Positions 1 to 9,844 of a stretch of DNA of 64,000 nt are shown piece by piece. This stretch comes from Gracilaria gracilis (lineage: Eukaryota; Rhodophyta; Florideophyceae; Gracilariales; Gracilariaceae). The notes beneath the pieces are model-generated. The model was not told the DNA's origin, did no database searches, and was given only the letters and a program-made list of their open reading frames with translations. The stretch spans positions 186,001 to 250,000 of the forward strand of contig JARGSG010000040.1 of NCBI GenBank assembly GCA_030374805.1, given 5' to 3'. Both the position numbers and the translations under genes were made by a program. Every line of letters begins with the position of its first letter. Positions within the stretch are counted from its first letter, which is position 1.

Positions 1-1
1 C

Positions 2-640
2 ATAGTACACTTCATCACAAAGCCGTATCTCCTCGATATGCTTGTTGTACAAAAACCTAACGTCCTGGTTGAGTCTCACCGCTTTGCCGAGAACCTCATA
101 TTCAGCTCTTTCAAGCCACTGAGCCCGCAATCTATCAATTATCATGTCACACTCCCCACCAGAAAGAAAGCTAGTGTATCGGAAAAGGGCTTCAGTAGTT
201 CCTGGCTTGCCACCAATATAGTTCGCTCTTGCTTCACGCTGGGCATCCCCACGTTCAACTGAATCATATGGATAGATTCCTGCTCCAGGGCGACTAAGAT
301 AGCCTTTTGGAATATCGCGTTGCCTGATAGCCTCGCGGTGGGCTTTTCGCTTTTCGTCGGCACGGATCTTTCTCGCTCCCACCTTGCCTGTTCCTTCTGG
401 ATAGTGCCAAATATCAGCCACTTTTCTGCTTATTGCGCGCACGGTTAAGCGTACGGGTCTTGGCGTCGTAGCGGAAGTAATGGACAAGCAAAGGTTGCGA
501 AATGCACCATGGTGAACGGTAGACGACCTTACTTCGTCGCAATGCACGGTCGTGAGAGCACGCAGCTTCTGAGAGGCTTCAACAACCACAATCTCATCGA
601 AAAGAACGGAGCTTGAGAAATATGAACCCTGTGGGTCGTT
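2..640 (-). CDS. Unrecognised open frame running off the left edge
   Basis: The minus strand is open for 213 codons from a TAG at 641-643 to the window edge. It has no ATG near its start; the only Met is at about 145. The bases just upstream end in AG, so it could be an exon behind an acceptor site. The composition is protein-like, with stretches such as VLFDEIVVVEASQKL, SRKVADIWHYPEGTG and TSFLSGGECDMIIDRL and a basic central part. I do not recognise a family. It is either a 3' exon of a gene continuing to the left or a decayed gene without its start. Confidence 0.4.
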
Positions 641-686
641 CTATGAAGCTAAAACGCTACCTTGTTATGATACGTAAAAGTACTAT

Positions 687-1676
687 CTACCCCCCGGCCG
701 CGCTGCTGTCAGCGTCCCACACGTGCACGCTCTTGTCCTGGCCGCCCGACACGAACCGCCGCTAGTCCGGGCTCCACGCAACACAAAGCACCCCAGCGGT
801 GTGTCCAACAAACGGTTCTCCCTCCGCCGCTCCGCTTCGCACATCCCACATGCGAACCGTGCAGTCTTCCGAACCGCTCAACGCACGCGTCTCGTTTCGG
901 TTCGGCGTAACGCAAATCACCGGAGCTGTATGTCCGCACTGCGCCTGTGCAACGCTCTCTCCGCTGTCACCCGGAGCCCACACTCGCGCGCTCCAGTCCG
1001 ATGATCCGGACACAATTTGTCTTCCGTTTCAGTTCCACCTCACACAATACACACCATTCGTACCAACGAGCGGCTGTCCAAGAATCTGTCCGCTGCTCAC
1101 GTCCCAAACGCGCACGGAGTCGTCCTTCGAGCCGGACACAACACGTGTGCCGTCCGCGCTCCATGAAGCGCAAAGCACCCGGTCGCCGTGCCCAACCAGC
1201 GCCGCTCCCACTTGCTGTCCGCCTTCCACATCCCACACGCGCACGCTTCTGTCAATCGAACCGGATACAATTGGCTTTCCGTCCACACTCCACGCCACAC
1301 ATTCCACAAAGTCAGTGTGTCCAACCAGCGCCTGCCCCACAACTTCTCTGCTCTCCACATTCCACACACAAATCGTACCGTCCCTCGAGCCAGACGCAAC
1401 ACGCCTCCCGTCGGTGCTCCACGCAACGCAGTCAATGATACCCGTGTGACCAACAAGTGCGTGTCCCACAGATGATCCGCTGCTGGCTTCCCATACACGA
1501 ACAGTTTTGTCCCGGGAACCCGACGCTATCAAACTGCCGTTGTCACTGACAGCAACGTACATTACCTGACCATCATGACAGCTACTACTCTGCGTTGTAT
1601 GCCCCGTTTCCGTATTCCATATCCATATCGCCCCATGCGGTAGTCCGATCCCCACCATCTTCGTTGTGACAAGCAC
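687..1676 (-). pseudogene. WD40-repeat protein remnant (7-8 blades)
   Basis: Seven to eight WD40 repeats of the type HTDFVECVAWSVDG..IVSGS.D.SVRVWD follow one another in one frame. This close-packed, highly regular style is known from NACHT/HET-E-like and other repeat-rich WD40 scaffolds. The frame carries a TGA at 1029-1031 (after CVRWN) and a TAG at 762-764 (after VAWSPD), both inside the W-x-x-D-G turn, and ends in TAG at 687-689. The N-terminus has no ATG, the frame opening after a stop near 1735, and no NACHT or other effector domain is visible. It therefore looks like a beta-propeller fragment. A second WD40 remnant lies at 57.3-58.1 kb. Confidence 0.8.
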
Positions 1677-1733
1677 AAAGTGCGCTAGCCGCAGCAGGTG
1701 TGCGACGCTGAAGGACTTTGCGATATGTTCGGC

Positions 1734-3164
1734 TCATTTACGCTTCTTTCGAGGTGGACTTCTTGCAACCGAGCTGCTTGAGCTTGGGCTGCTTTTCGAA
1801 CTTGAGCTCGGGCTGCCTTTTGAACTTGAGCTTGGACTGCTCTTCGAACTCGAGCTGCTATCACTAACCAGAAGGCCGGCTTTTCTCATCAGCTCGCGTT
1901 GCTCCTTTATCTTTGCATCTTTCTCTCTTCTTTTTCTTTTCTCTTCCTGCCTCTTCTTCTTCTCTTCCTGTTCTCTCTCCTCTGCTTTCTGCCTTTTCTC
2001 CTTCTCTTTCTGCCTCTTCTTCTTCTCTTCCTGTTCTCTCTCCTCTGCTTTCTGCCTTTTCTTCTTCTCTTCCTGTTCTCTCTCCTCTGCTTTCTGCCTT
2101 ATCTCCTTCTCTTTCTGCCTCTTCTTCTTCTCTTCCTGTTCTCTCTCCTCTGCTTTCTGCCTTTTCTTCTTCTCTTCCTGTTCTCTCTCCTCTGCTTTCT
2201 GCCTTTTCTCCTTCTCCTCCTGTTCCCGCTTTTCTGCTTCTTGCCTTCTCATGCGTTGCTCCCTATCTTCTCTGTGCATTCGTCCATCCACGTCTCCAGG
2301 GTTGATGCAATCTTTTGCATCAATTATTCCAATGGGCCCAAGATCAACTTTGTCTGTGCCTCGGCGAGGCGTGTTAAATCCCTCATACTTTCCGTCGCGA
2401 AGGTTTCCTTCGTATACCGCTGGTTGAGGGCGTTTGGAACGAGCTCGGTTGTTTACGACAACATACTTGGGGATTTCGGCAGCAGCGTACAAACTCGGTT
2501 TTTCTTTCATGTCCCTACTTTCATTTGTGCTAGAACATTCATATACAGCCTCTGGTGGACGTTTCGGATTAAGAAGTGGAAACGTTATGTTCTTGCTAGC
2601 CGGTGATAATTTCCGGCGCTCTTCCTCTGAGAGTTTTTGACCGATTGCAAGATCGGCGGTGAGTATACTGTAGTTTGGATGGCCATTGCGAGGGGCTGAG
2701 CTTTCGTCGGAATCTTCGCTTAGTGGCGGAGCACTGCTGGATGATGGTTGAGACCTGAGGTAGCGTTTGGTTGGAATCGCAATAGAGGCTTGTACTGTTG
2801 CAACACGGTTACTGGTAGGGTTGGCATGTTCGCGTTGTCGAAAAAGATGCAGAAGGTTTTTTGCTTGTTGCTTGTTTCTGTCTCCTTCTGACATACCGCG
2901 CCAAATCAGCAGACCGTCAACCAAGTCGTAATCACCGTAAATAAACCTGTCAATATCGAAAAGCTCTTGCGCTGTGGCCGGTTGAAGATGTAGTGTTCCC
3001 AACTTCTGACCATCAGGCGTTATTGGAGGTGATAGTTCTTGGAAAGACGACTGCGGGTTGCTAACAAGAGACGAATTGTCATGAACTTCCGGCAGTGGTG
3101 AAGGTGTGTGTGATGCTGTTGGCTGTGTTGGTGCGCGCGCTTCACTGTCGTGCACAGAGGACAT
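1734..3164 (-). CDS. Uma2-like (PD-(D/E)XK fold) protein with long charged coil and Ser-rich basic tail
   Basis: 476 residues from the ATG at 3164; the frame extends seven codons upstream without an ATG, and a TATTTAAG box lies about 60-68 nt upstream. Residues ~55-245 resemble the Uma2/DUF820 family: LHLQPATAQELF, YGDYDLVDGLLIW, an IAIP strand, TADLAIG with Asp171, RPPEAVYECSS with Glu209, and AEIPKYVVVNNRA. Residues ~295-430 are an E/K/R/Q coil built of tandem EREQEEKKKRQK units. It ends with MRKAGLLVSDSSSS, a serine/lysine/proline stretch and the basic tail PPRKKRK, a possible nuclear signal. Uma2 proteins are common in cyanobacteria as nuclease-fold proteins; here the third catalytic residue is not obvious, so activity is unproven. 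The gene at 7.7 kb is a paralog with the same tail. Confidence 0.75.
   Translation of the reverse strand: MSSVHDSEARAPTQPTASHTPSPLPEVHDNSSLVSNPQSSFQELSPPITPDGQKLGTLHLQPATAQELFDIDRFIYGDYDLVDGLLIWRGMSEGDRNKQQAKNLLHLFRQREHANPTSNRVATVQASIAIPTKRYLRSQPSSSSAPPLSEDSDESSAPRNGHPNYSILTADLAIGQKLSEEERRKLSPASKNITFPLLNPKRPPEAVYECSSTNESRDMKEKPSLYAAAEIPKYVVVNNRARSKRPQPAVYEGNLRDGKYEGFNTPRRGTDKVDLGPIGIIDAKDCINPGDVDGRMHREDREQRMRRQEAEKREQEEKEKRQKAEEREQEEKKKRQKAEEREQEEKKKRQKEKEIRQKAEEREQEEKKKRQKAEEREQEEKKKRQKEKEKRQKAEEREQEEKKKRQEEKRKRREKDAKIKEQRELMRKAGLLVSDSSSSSKSSPSSSSKGSPSSSSKSSPSSSSSVARSPPRKKRK
1920..2235. repeat. In-gene tandem repeats encoding the charged coil
   Basis: Short tandem units of about 36-60 nt, rich in CTTCTTCTCTTCCTG on the plus strand, encode the EREQEEKKKRQKAE repeats of the Uma2-like gene. 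They explain the long Leu/Phe/Ser open frames seen on the opposite strand. Confidence 0.85.
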
Positions 3165-3371
3165 ATTGATGCGAAGGAATGGCAAAACGAGGTGGTATAA
3201 GTAGGGTTTTGGCGAGTTCGCAACTTAAATACGGTCTGCAAATCGCTTTGAAGGACGAAAAAGCGAAGATGAGTTTTGGGTCTCAAGTTTGTGCGAGATA
3301 CATTGAGCTCACCAAAAGCAGTGCTTTGACTGCATCCGGCTGCAGAGTTGCCAAAAACGCGGCTCAGTGTG

Positions 3372-3880
3372 ATGTCAGTTGACGAGTCGCTCCTGGCGCC
3401 GCCCTCCGAGCTGCCGCACGTGCGCGACGACCTGGACGCCGATGGCGCCGATGCCAGCTTCCAGCCGCTCGTCGTCGCACCGCCCGGCTTGGCCAACTTG
3501 GGCAATATCTGTTATATGAATGCTACCATCCAGTGTCTGAATGCTATTCCGCCGCTGGTTAATTCGGTCGCGGCGTACGGCGGGCGTACCGACGCCATGA
3601 ACCCGGCCAAGAAACTCACTGCGGGTTTGCGCGATGTGTTCTCGCGCCTCAAGGCGTCCAACGCGCCGAGCGTCAACCCGCTGTCGTTTCTGGCCATTTT
3701 CCGTAAGGTCAACCCGCAGTTTGCGGAGCGCAACAGCCGCGGCCTCTTCATGCAACAGGACGCCGAGGAGTGCTGGGGCGAGATTCTGTCGCACCTGGCC
3801 TCATCGCTCAAGCTCGACGGCAGTGATAATCGAATCGATAACACCTCGCCGCCACGCGCCGCACCTCGCCACGACACTTT
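3372..3880 (+). pseudogene. USP14/UBP6 deubiquitinase fragment, fused to pullulanase
   Basis: From an ATG at 3372 the frame encodes the Cys-box half of a proteasome-associated ubiquitin C-terminal hydrolase of the USP14/UBP6 type: PPGLANLGNICYMNATIQCL (catalytic Cys in GNICYMN), then LTAGLRDVF, VNPQFAERNSRG and LFMQQDAEECWGEILSHL. The family has an N-terminal ubiquitin-like domain, absent here, and a His-box half, also absent. After SSLKLDGSDNRI the frame runs without interruption into pullulanase sequence at about 3880. The segment is GC-richer than the pullulanase part. It is a broken gene joined to another, not a functional deubiquitinase. Confidence 0.8.
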
Positions 3881-4724
3881 TCGTAACGCGATTAGAGGTT
3901 CCCCATTTGACACTGAGGAGACTTTTGTAATGGATGGCGGTAGGCTTACGGACGTCAAAGGTGGAATTATAGGTTCTGTGGATATGTTCGTCGACTCGCC
4001 TTTGGAAAGCATCAACTACGACGAGTGCCATGACAATCGCACGTTGTGGGACCACTTAAATCTTTACATTCGATCAAGAACGGATACAATCAAATTCAGC
4101 GAAGAAGATATTAGACGAATGCACAAATTGGCTGCGGTTGTAGTGCTCACATCCCAAGGAATTCCTTTTATCCAGGCTGGACAAGAAATGTGTAGAACAA
4201 AGTTTGATGATGAGAATTCATACGAGTCACTTGATGAGATCAACATGATTCGATGGAGTACAAAACTGAAAGAATGCTCTATTGTTCAATACTAACACTA
4301 TCGGGGACTCATTCTTCTGCGCCGGGCACATCCGGAAATCTTCTGCATGGAAACCGCTGATGAGATTCACGAGAAAGTGGTTTTCTACGAAGATTGTGGT
4401 CTCCACGTCCCTGATCGATGTATCGGATACCGAATTAAAGGAGATCCCGAGAAGCTACTAAAACGTCTACAGAACAGGCATCATCAAGCTTTTTGGAAAG
4501 GGCAAGATCATGAAGAGGAGTCACTACGCTAGTCTGAAGTTGTAGTCCTTCTCAACGCAACACCTCTTCAGGTTGTATTTGAGTTGCCTGGAAAGAAAGG
4601 AGACGTGCTTTGGATGCAGATAGTGACCGCAACGACTGCAGGCACACCACGGACACGCAAGACTGGCCAACATCGTCAGAAAGCCCTGCAGCGGTCGCCC
4701 GCAATGCACGCAACCGTTACCTAA
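3880..4724 (+). pseudogene. Pullulanase-type debranching enzyme remnant (C-terminal half)
   Basis: The frame begins with NAIRGSPFDTEE, matching the 'DAIRGS.FD' region of type I pullulanase (starch alpha-1,6 debranching). It continues with GGIIGSVDMFVDSP, NYDECHDNRTLWDHL and TSQGIPFIQAGQEM. The first frame stops at 4293-4295. A second frame continues with YRGLILLRRAHPEIF and FYEDCGLHV, meets an in-frame TAG at 4530-4532, and goes on as EVVVLLNATPLQVVFELP, the beta-sandwich end of the family, to a TAA at 4722. So there is one frameshift near 4290 and one nonsense codon. The N-terminal half is missing. Known role of the family: debranching of starch. Confidence 0.8.
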
Positions 4725-7600
4725 CGGCAAGCCCTTTCACGAGAATGACGCATGCAAGGAGTGCGAACGGCTCTACCCTTGGGCCGCATGTGAGTCGGAA
4801 GGAAGTGCTTCTGAGGCGGTGAGGCCGACACCAAACTTTGTTCGCGGGTCGCGCAACCAGGTATACAACCGCAGCGGAGAGCATGGTCTATCAGGTTGGT
4901 ACCAGCTGAAAAAGACTCCGTGGCACGTGTAGCAAAGAGAGGTGCGTCTGTTCAACAGCCACACCAACTTGGTTTCGTCGTTTGACTGGAGCTAAATGCT
5001 ACAAATGGTAGACCTGCGTCAGTTCATACGCGATCCGTCTCAAGTGCAGCTAGAATTCTGCGCTCGTTTCATGGCGCGCACAGATTTGTAGAGCAAAACC
5101 CGAAAACGGGGAATCACTCTATGGGTGTCCGAAGTCCACTCTCGTGATGAGCAGACCAGCGGCAGAAGCTTTCGCTGACTCCACACGTGTGGGCGTAACT
5201 CCACGGAAGTACGGGGGTAAACCTACGAGGTGAGATAGGACAGGCCAAGGGTGGCAGTGTAAGGAGGTCTGGAAGTTGGTATCGTGAGCGAGATGGCACG
5301 TGGGTGCCGCTCGAAATCCAAGTGTGGATCAAAAGAGAGACTCGGGACTGGCAAAAACGAAAGGAACAGCAAAAGATATCCCAATACTGGGCCGGAGAAT
5401 ATACCTGGATAGGTCGAACAAAAGAAACAAACATACACAACGGAATAGGGACAGGTACTTGGTAAAATGCACAGCAGTGCTTCTCCTCGATAGAGCCGGA
5501 CGGATGACAAGGCCGTACTAACGGAGACTTCTCCAAGACGGAGGGAAAGTACTCGCGCAAGCGATCAATCTCAGGGCCGAACACGGGTTGAGTTTAGTGA
5601 GGTGGGAGCGAGCGCGAGCTCGCTCCGCCTAAGTACTGTACCACTAGGTGGATCAATGAAATTATCTAAAATATCTTCATTGCATTCCACGTGTGTGGCA
5701 CAATCGGCTGCCTGAAATCAACCTAAGAAGGGTGCGGAAATTCTAAACTACTACCTACAATACTGGGCCAATGTGTATAGCACGCACACGCGTCCATCTC
5801 ATACTTAGTGAGTTTTCCCGCAGGGGGTCATCCTTACATATGAACACCTTCATCCCTAGGAGGGTCCTGAGTACATTGCTCTACAAGATTGTCCGTCCGT
5901 GTTCCGACTCGAAGCGGCTATAAACGTGCATCCGTTATCGCCGCTATTGCTGGACGCAATAACGATGAAAATGGCCGGCTTTCTGGCCTCAGCCACCGCG
6001 TTGTTCACGGACTCGTATTAGGGACCGCCCAACGGCATATTGATCACGTCACCATTGGCAAAGAGCTATCTGTTGTCCGCCGCGAATGAGATGCCCTTGA
6101 AATTGGCGCAAAGCAACTGTCGCAAATGAAATCTAATACAAAGGTGAGTGGCGTTGCAGCAGACGCTATTTATTGCTGTGCTTGATGTTTGTTGCGGGGG
6201 AGGGCGTTGAGCAGGATGTGGAGCTTTCCAAGTCAATTGTGAAGCGCACAGTTTGGAGCTGCATGGATGCCAGTGGTATCATCTTATTCAAATGATACAC
6301 GCCATTCCCCCAAAGGCGCCAGAACAATCAGAAACACCAACAGCGTACTATGTCCACCCGACGACTGTTCGGTAATGCTTTCAGGATAATCAATCCACTC
6401 CTCATGCATGCACCTCATCGTGGAAATCAGTACCAAGCGTCTTCTCTCTCAACGAACGCAAAGGGTCATGAAGCGCTTGCAGCCTACTAGAGATTCTGTA
6501 GTAGAGAATCGATGAGACGCTTACAAAAATTCTACCGCCGTGGTCTTCAAATGTCTCAAAAGAGCCTCCCATTGTAAAGGATCGCTCTTCTCTTTCTCCA
6601 TTTCACTGATAACTTGACTGGTAAATTCACATACACCTTCTAACTTGAGCTTCTTTCGCTTCGCATTTAAGTCACGAAGCCCCGCGTGGTAGCAATTTCG
6701 ACCGCGGCATATGCATGCCGTCAATGCCCTCCAGAGAGGCTTCCGCACGGCACAGTACAGCCTTAACCACAATGGCGCGCACCGAGAAATTGGAAAACAA
6801 CACATATGCATCAGGCAGATGCGCCAAACCACTCGGCGTCTCTTCCACCGTCGTAGGGTGATGTGTCGGCTCAGCACCGCGCACATGACCGGGCCACCGT
6901 GGCCCGTATTTCCAATGTAAGCCAAAGTTCTCGCCCCCTCTTCAGCATTCCCCAACTGTCTTCCCAACCGTCTTTCCCATTGTAAAATTGCGTGCAAGTG
7001 CTTATGCCGCTATTCTGTGCAATGTCCATCGGTCCAAACCGAACCCCCTTGCCGGCATCTCTCCCCTCTCCCTCGCGCCGCGTCACTCCTGCAACCTCGA
7101 CACAATCCACGCCGTGCCACAGCGCTGATGACGAGCGATACAATCATCACTTCCACTACACACCATCGCTATCATGTCGCCCCCTGAACCATTTGAAAGT
7201 CCCCACCTCCCGCAAGATCCGGAACAGCCGCCAGTCTCAGCGTCCGCGTCGTACGTCGATGAGGCACGCGGGGTTTGATCAAAGTACCATGCTGAACCAC
7301 AAGAACAAGGAGGCGTTCAAGTATTTTCTGAGGAAAAGGACGGAGGGAGGGTTCTCTTCATCGGCGGGGTAGCAGTATTCGCGCGCGGTGCTGTAAGTGG
7401 GGACGAAGAAGAGCCGAGTTGGAGGCTAGATGGCCATGCGCAAGCTCTCAGGGATTCCGTCTGAGGCACAGGAGACGTTCGCGCTTCGCGACACAAGACG
7501 TGGTCCCTCACAGCGCGCGCGGTGAGATAACAATTTCATTCGCGCTCCGTCAATTGCACTGCAGCGTCTGAGCCATGTTCACGTACGTGTACAGCGATAC
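4725..7600. other. Degenerate region without a recognised gene
   Basis: Only short frames are present. One at 5199-5465 (+) is open for 88 codons and looks protein-like (SWYRERDGTWVPLEIQVW, DWQKRKEQQKISQYW) but I cannot name it. A Cys-containing frame around 4650-4930 (+; KPCSGRPQCTQPLPNG, DACKEC) is vaguely zinc-finger-like. Between 6520 and 7140 the minus strand has overlapping frames (PTTVEETPSGLAHLPDAYV; EGVCEFTSQVISEMEKEK), again unrecognised. These are best read as further decayed gene pieces. Confidence 0.35.
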
Positions 7601-7729
7601 CGTCGGTACAGTACCGTGGCTACTTGCAGCGCTGCCCGAAGGCAGCACACCAGTTGTGGCTGCCGACTCCACCACTTTCGCCCGCCGCCACCGCTTTACT
7701 GCTGCTTGCGCCGTCTCTGCCCAAGCGTC

Positions 7730-8653
7730 ATGCAAATGCCGTCGCCTTCGGTGTCGTCAGCAAGCTCCGAATGTATTGATTCTCACGCCTTACCCGTCAC
7801 GAATTTGCGCTCCACTCCTCTCTCTGCTTCGGAACAAAGCTCTCAAACCGAGTCATTGCATTTTGCACCCCCTTCCGGGCATCAAGAAAGCTCCGCGACT
7901 CCACTGATGCCACCGCCCATATGTAAGCCTTCGAATCCGTACGAAAGCCTCCATTTGCTCCCAGTGTCGTTTGAGCAGTTTGCAGGCATTGCTCCCTCCC
8001 ACTACGGCGTCTATGATTACATCGACGGTGTGCTCATTGCTAAGGAAATGAGTGACCTTATGCACAAAGAAATTGTAGACTACTTCCAGGCGGTTTTCGA
8101 TGATCCCGACCGAGGAGCACCACGTGGTTGGAAGTTTAGACGAGAGGCCATGGTTGCTATTCCTTCTTATTCGTACGCTCTAAAATGCACACACCCCATG
8201 CAAACGCAATCCCGTTCAAAGCGGCCATCAAAGCCCGCCACAATGAAAACCCTTAGAAGAGAGCGTCATGCGGACATTGCTGTAGGAATACCACAGACGC
8301 TTCAAGAAGCTCCACATGGCTCTCCTCGCTCCAGTCGGGCATGCTACTCAGTTGGTCGCCCTCCGAATGTGATTATTGAAGTGACCAGTCATAATCGCTC
8401 TAGTGATTTGGAGGACAAAGAAAAAGATTACGAGCAAGCAAAGGTCCTGTATTACATAATCGTAGACAGAGATCTGCCGCACAAAAATCAATCTGCGTAC
8501 TCTCCAATGGTTCACGTAGGCAAGCTACGTGGTCGCCGGTATGCACGGAAGCGAGAAAAAAGAATGAGAGATGCAGGTTTAGTGGTCAGTGACGATAGCT
8601 CGAGTCCTCCAAAAAGTCCAGAACGATCAAAGCCCCGTGGAGAAAAGAAGTAA
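7730..8653 (+). CDS. Uma2-like (PD-(D/E)XK fold) protein, paralog of the 1.7-3.2 kb gene
   Basis: 307 residues from the first in-frame ATG at 7730 (MQMPSPSVSS); the frame is open further upstream but without an ATG. Residues ~70-250 match the Uma2/DUF820 fold more clearly than the paralog: YESLHLLPVSFEQF, HYGVYDYIDGVLIAKEM, AMVAIPSYSY, HADIAVG with Asp182, RPPNVIIEVTSHNRSSDLED with Glu217, and KDYEQAKVLYYIIVDRD. The family consensus has Asp where Asn213 stands in 'PPN'. The C-terminus RMRDAGLVVSDDSSSPPKSP plus a basic end is shared with the first gene, which otherwise adds a long coil. The two genes therefore form a local family of a prokaryote-type nuclease fold carrying a eukaryotic-looking tail. 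Nuclease activity is inference. Confidence 0.8.
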   Translation: MQMPSPSVSSASSECIDSHALPVTNLRSTPLSASEQSSQTESLHFAPPSGHQESSATPLMPPPICKPSNPYESLHLLPVSFEQFAGIAPSHYGVYDYIDGVLIAKEMSDLMHKEIVDYFQAVFDDPDRGAPRGWKFRREAMVAIPSYSYALKCTHPMQTQSRSKRPSKPATMKTLRRERHADIAVGIPQTLQEAPHGSPRSSRACYSVGRPPNVIIEVTSHNRSSDLEDKEKDYEQAKVLYYIIVDRDLPHKNQSAYSPMVHVGKLRGRRYARKREKRMRDAGLVVSDDSSSPPKSPERSKPRGEKK

Positions 8654-9055
8654 AACAGCATTTTGGAGGTTACCAGCACCACCCTCCTAATTGCTTCAGT
8701 TGTTGAAAGTGCCATAGAGATTTATGACACCCCCTGGCTTGTTTTCGCAACTGGTTAATACCAGAAGGTGAAGATCTATCGCCACCATCGTAGAATGTTG
8801 GAGCTTGTAATTGCCTTTCAACATCCTGGGCGACAGTGACCTAACCCCACCGGCTTTCTGAACCCTTCTAACATGTGGAGCTGATCAGACAATACTTATA
8901 TGATAGTATTGGAGCTGATCAGACAATACTTATATGATAGTATACGATAGGATCCACCTGTGTGTGACAAGCCGCCATCTGTCGTCACAAAATCGCTTCT
9001 GAGCTGCCCATTCCCAGGCTTGTCTTAGACCGCCTCATTCAGAGTTCCAAAGTTC
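8654..9055. other. Intergenic stretch
   Basis: No protein-like frame apart from weak similarity of codon usage near its end (ELPIPRLVLDRLIQSSK, unrecognised). It contains the 34-bp tandem duplication at 8876-8943. Confidence 0.4.
8876..8943. repeat. 34-bp tandem duplication (2 copies)
   Basis: Two directly adjacent copies of a 34-bp unit (8876-8909 and 8910-8943) appear identical. Each ends in ATACTTATATGATAGTAT, which has short inverted arms. No further copies or spacers follow, so it is a simple duplication. Confidence 0.9.
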
Positions 9056-9059
9056 TCTT

Positions 9060-9700
9060 GAGTACCGCCTTGGAAGCTTTTTATACAATGCGGCCGAATT
9101 CGTGCAGTATTATCAGTATTACTATGCGACCGCAACGGCTCGCAAAGCGATCGTAGCGGAGGGATTCGAGGGCGACCTAGCCGCGGGAATCAGCGTGTGG
9201 TCGTGAATGCGTGGTCGTGGATGCGGTGGATGCGGAGCCAGGAGGCGTTGATCAGTTCGATGCTTACCGGGAGCGGTATCATGCTGGCCGTGGCGTTTGC
9301 AGCGCTGAAGATGTGCACGCTGATGGCGACGTGGTGCATTGGCGGGATTATGGGCATACTGCTGGGGACAATCTACGCGCTGGGGTGGGAGCTGGGGACG
9401 ACGGGGACGATTTTGGTGGTGATCAGCATCAGGTATATGTTTGACGGGGTGGCGCACATTGCGACGGCATACGTGGACTATGCGCACACGCCTCGCTTTG
9501 AACGGACGCGGTACGCGCTGCTGACTGTTGGGGTGTCGATGCTGACGGTGTCGCTGCTCCTGTTCGCGGCGATCATCACGATCTTTGTGAAGTCTGCGGC
9601 GCTGCTGAGCTAGACGGTGGTGTTAAGCGTGGCGTGGGCGCTGGCGCTGTACCCGGCGCTGCTGGTGGTGGCGGGGCCGCAGCACGAGGTGGGGTCGCTG
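9060..9700 (+). pseudogene. Patched/Dispatched/MMPL-type (RND) transporter fragment
   Basis: The frame from about 9208 to 9610 encodes closely packed membrane helices typical of the C-terminal sterol-sensing/RND domain: GSGIMLAVAFAALKMCTLMA, GIMGILLGTIYALGWELGTT, YMFDGVAHIATAYVDY and LLTVGVSMLTVSLLLFAA. A TAG at 9611-9613 interrupts the last helices, after which the same frame continues with VLSVAWALALYPALLVVAGP, the family's usual final helix and 'P-x-L-x-x-x-G-P' end. Upstream, another frame (about 9060-9207) carries KAIVAEGFEGDLAAGISVW before a stop, so a frameshift lies near 9205. This is the last quarter of a large transporter and not functional. Confidence 0.7.
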
Positions 9701-9844
9701 GCGCGGGCAGTGTGTGGGGGTGAGCGCGGCGGCGATGACGTGGAGAGAGGTGAGGAAGCGCGCGCACGCGCGCATGAGCAGGCGGCACGACGGGGACGAT
9801 TGGGGTGGTGATAGACATGTACATGCTGCTCACTGTGACAGTGT

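Noticed and set aside
1029-1031. TGA as selenocysteine or recoded codon in the WD40 remnant
   Set aside because: No Cys-like context, and a TAG in a neighbouring blade shows ordinary decay.
1899-2606. Leu/Phe/Ser-rich plus-strand frames
   Set aside because: They are the antisense of the charged coil repeats of the Uma2-like gene.
4600-4930. LIM or other zinc-finger domain on either strand
   Set aside because: Cys spacing is irregular, and both strands show Cys pairs by chance of CpG-rich codons.
5880-6130. Membrane transporter-like frame (MKMAGFLASATALFTDS)
   Set aside because: Short, interrupted by stops, and no second family motif.
8876-8943. Possible CRISPR-like direct repeats
   Set aside because: Only two units, directly adjacent, with no spacers, in a eukaryotic context.
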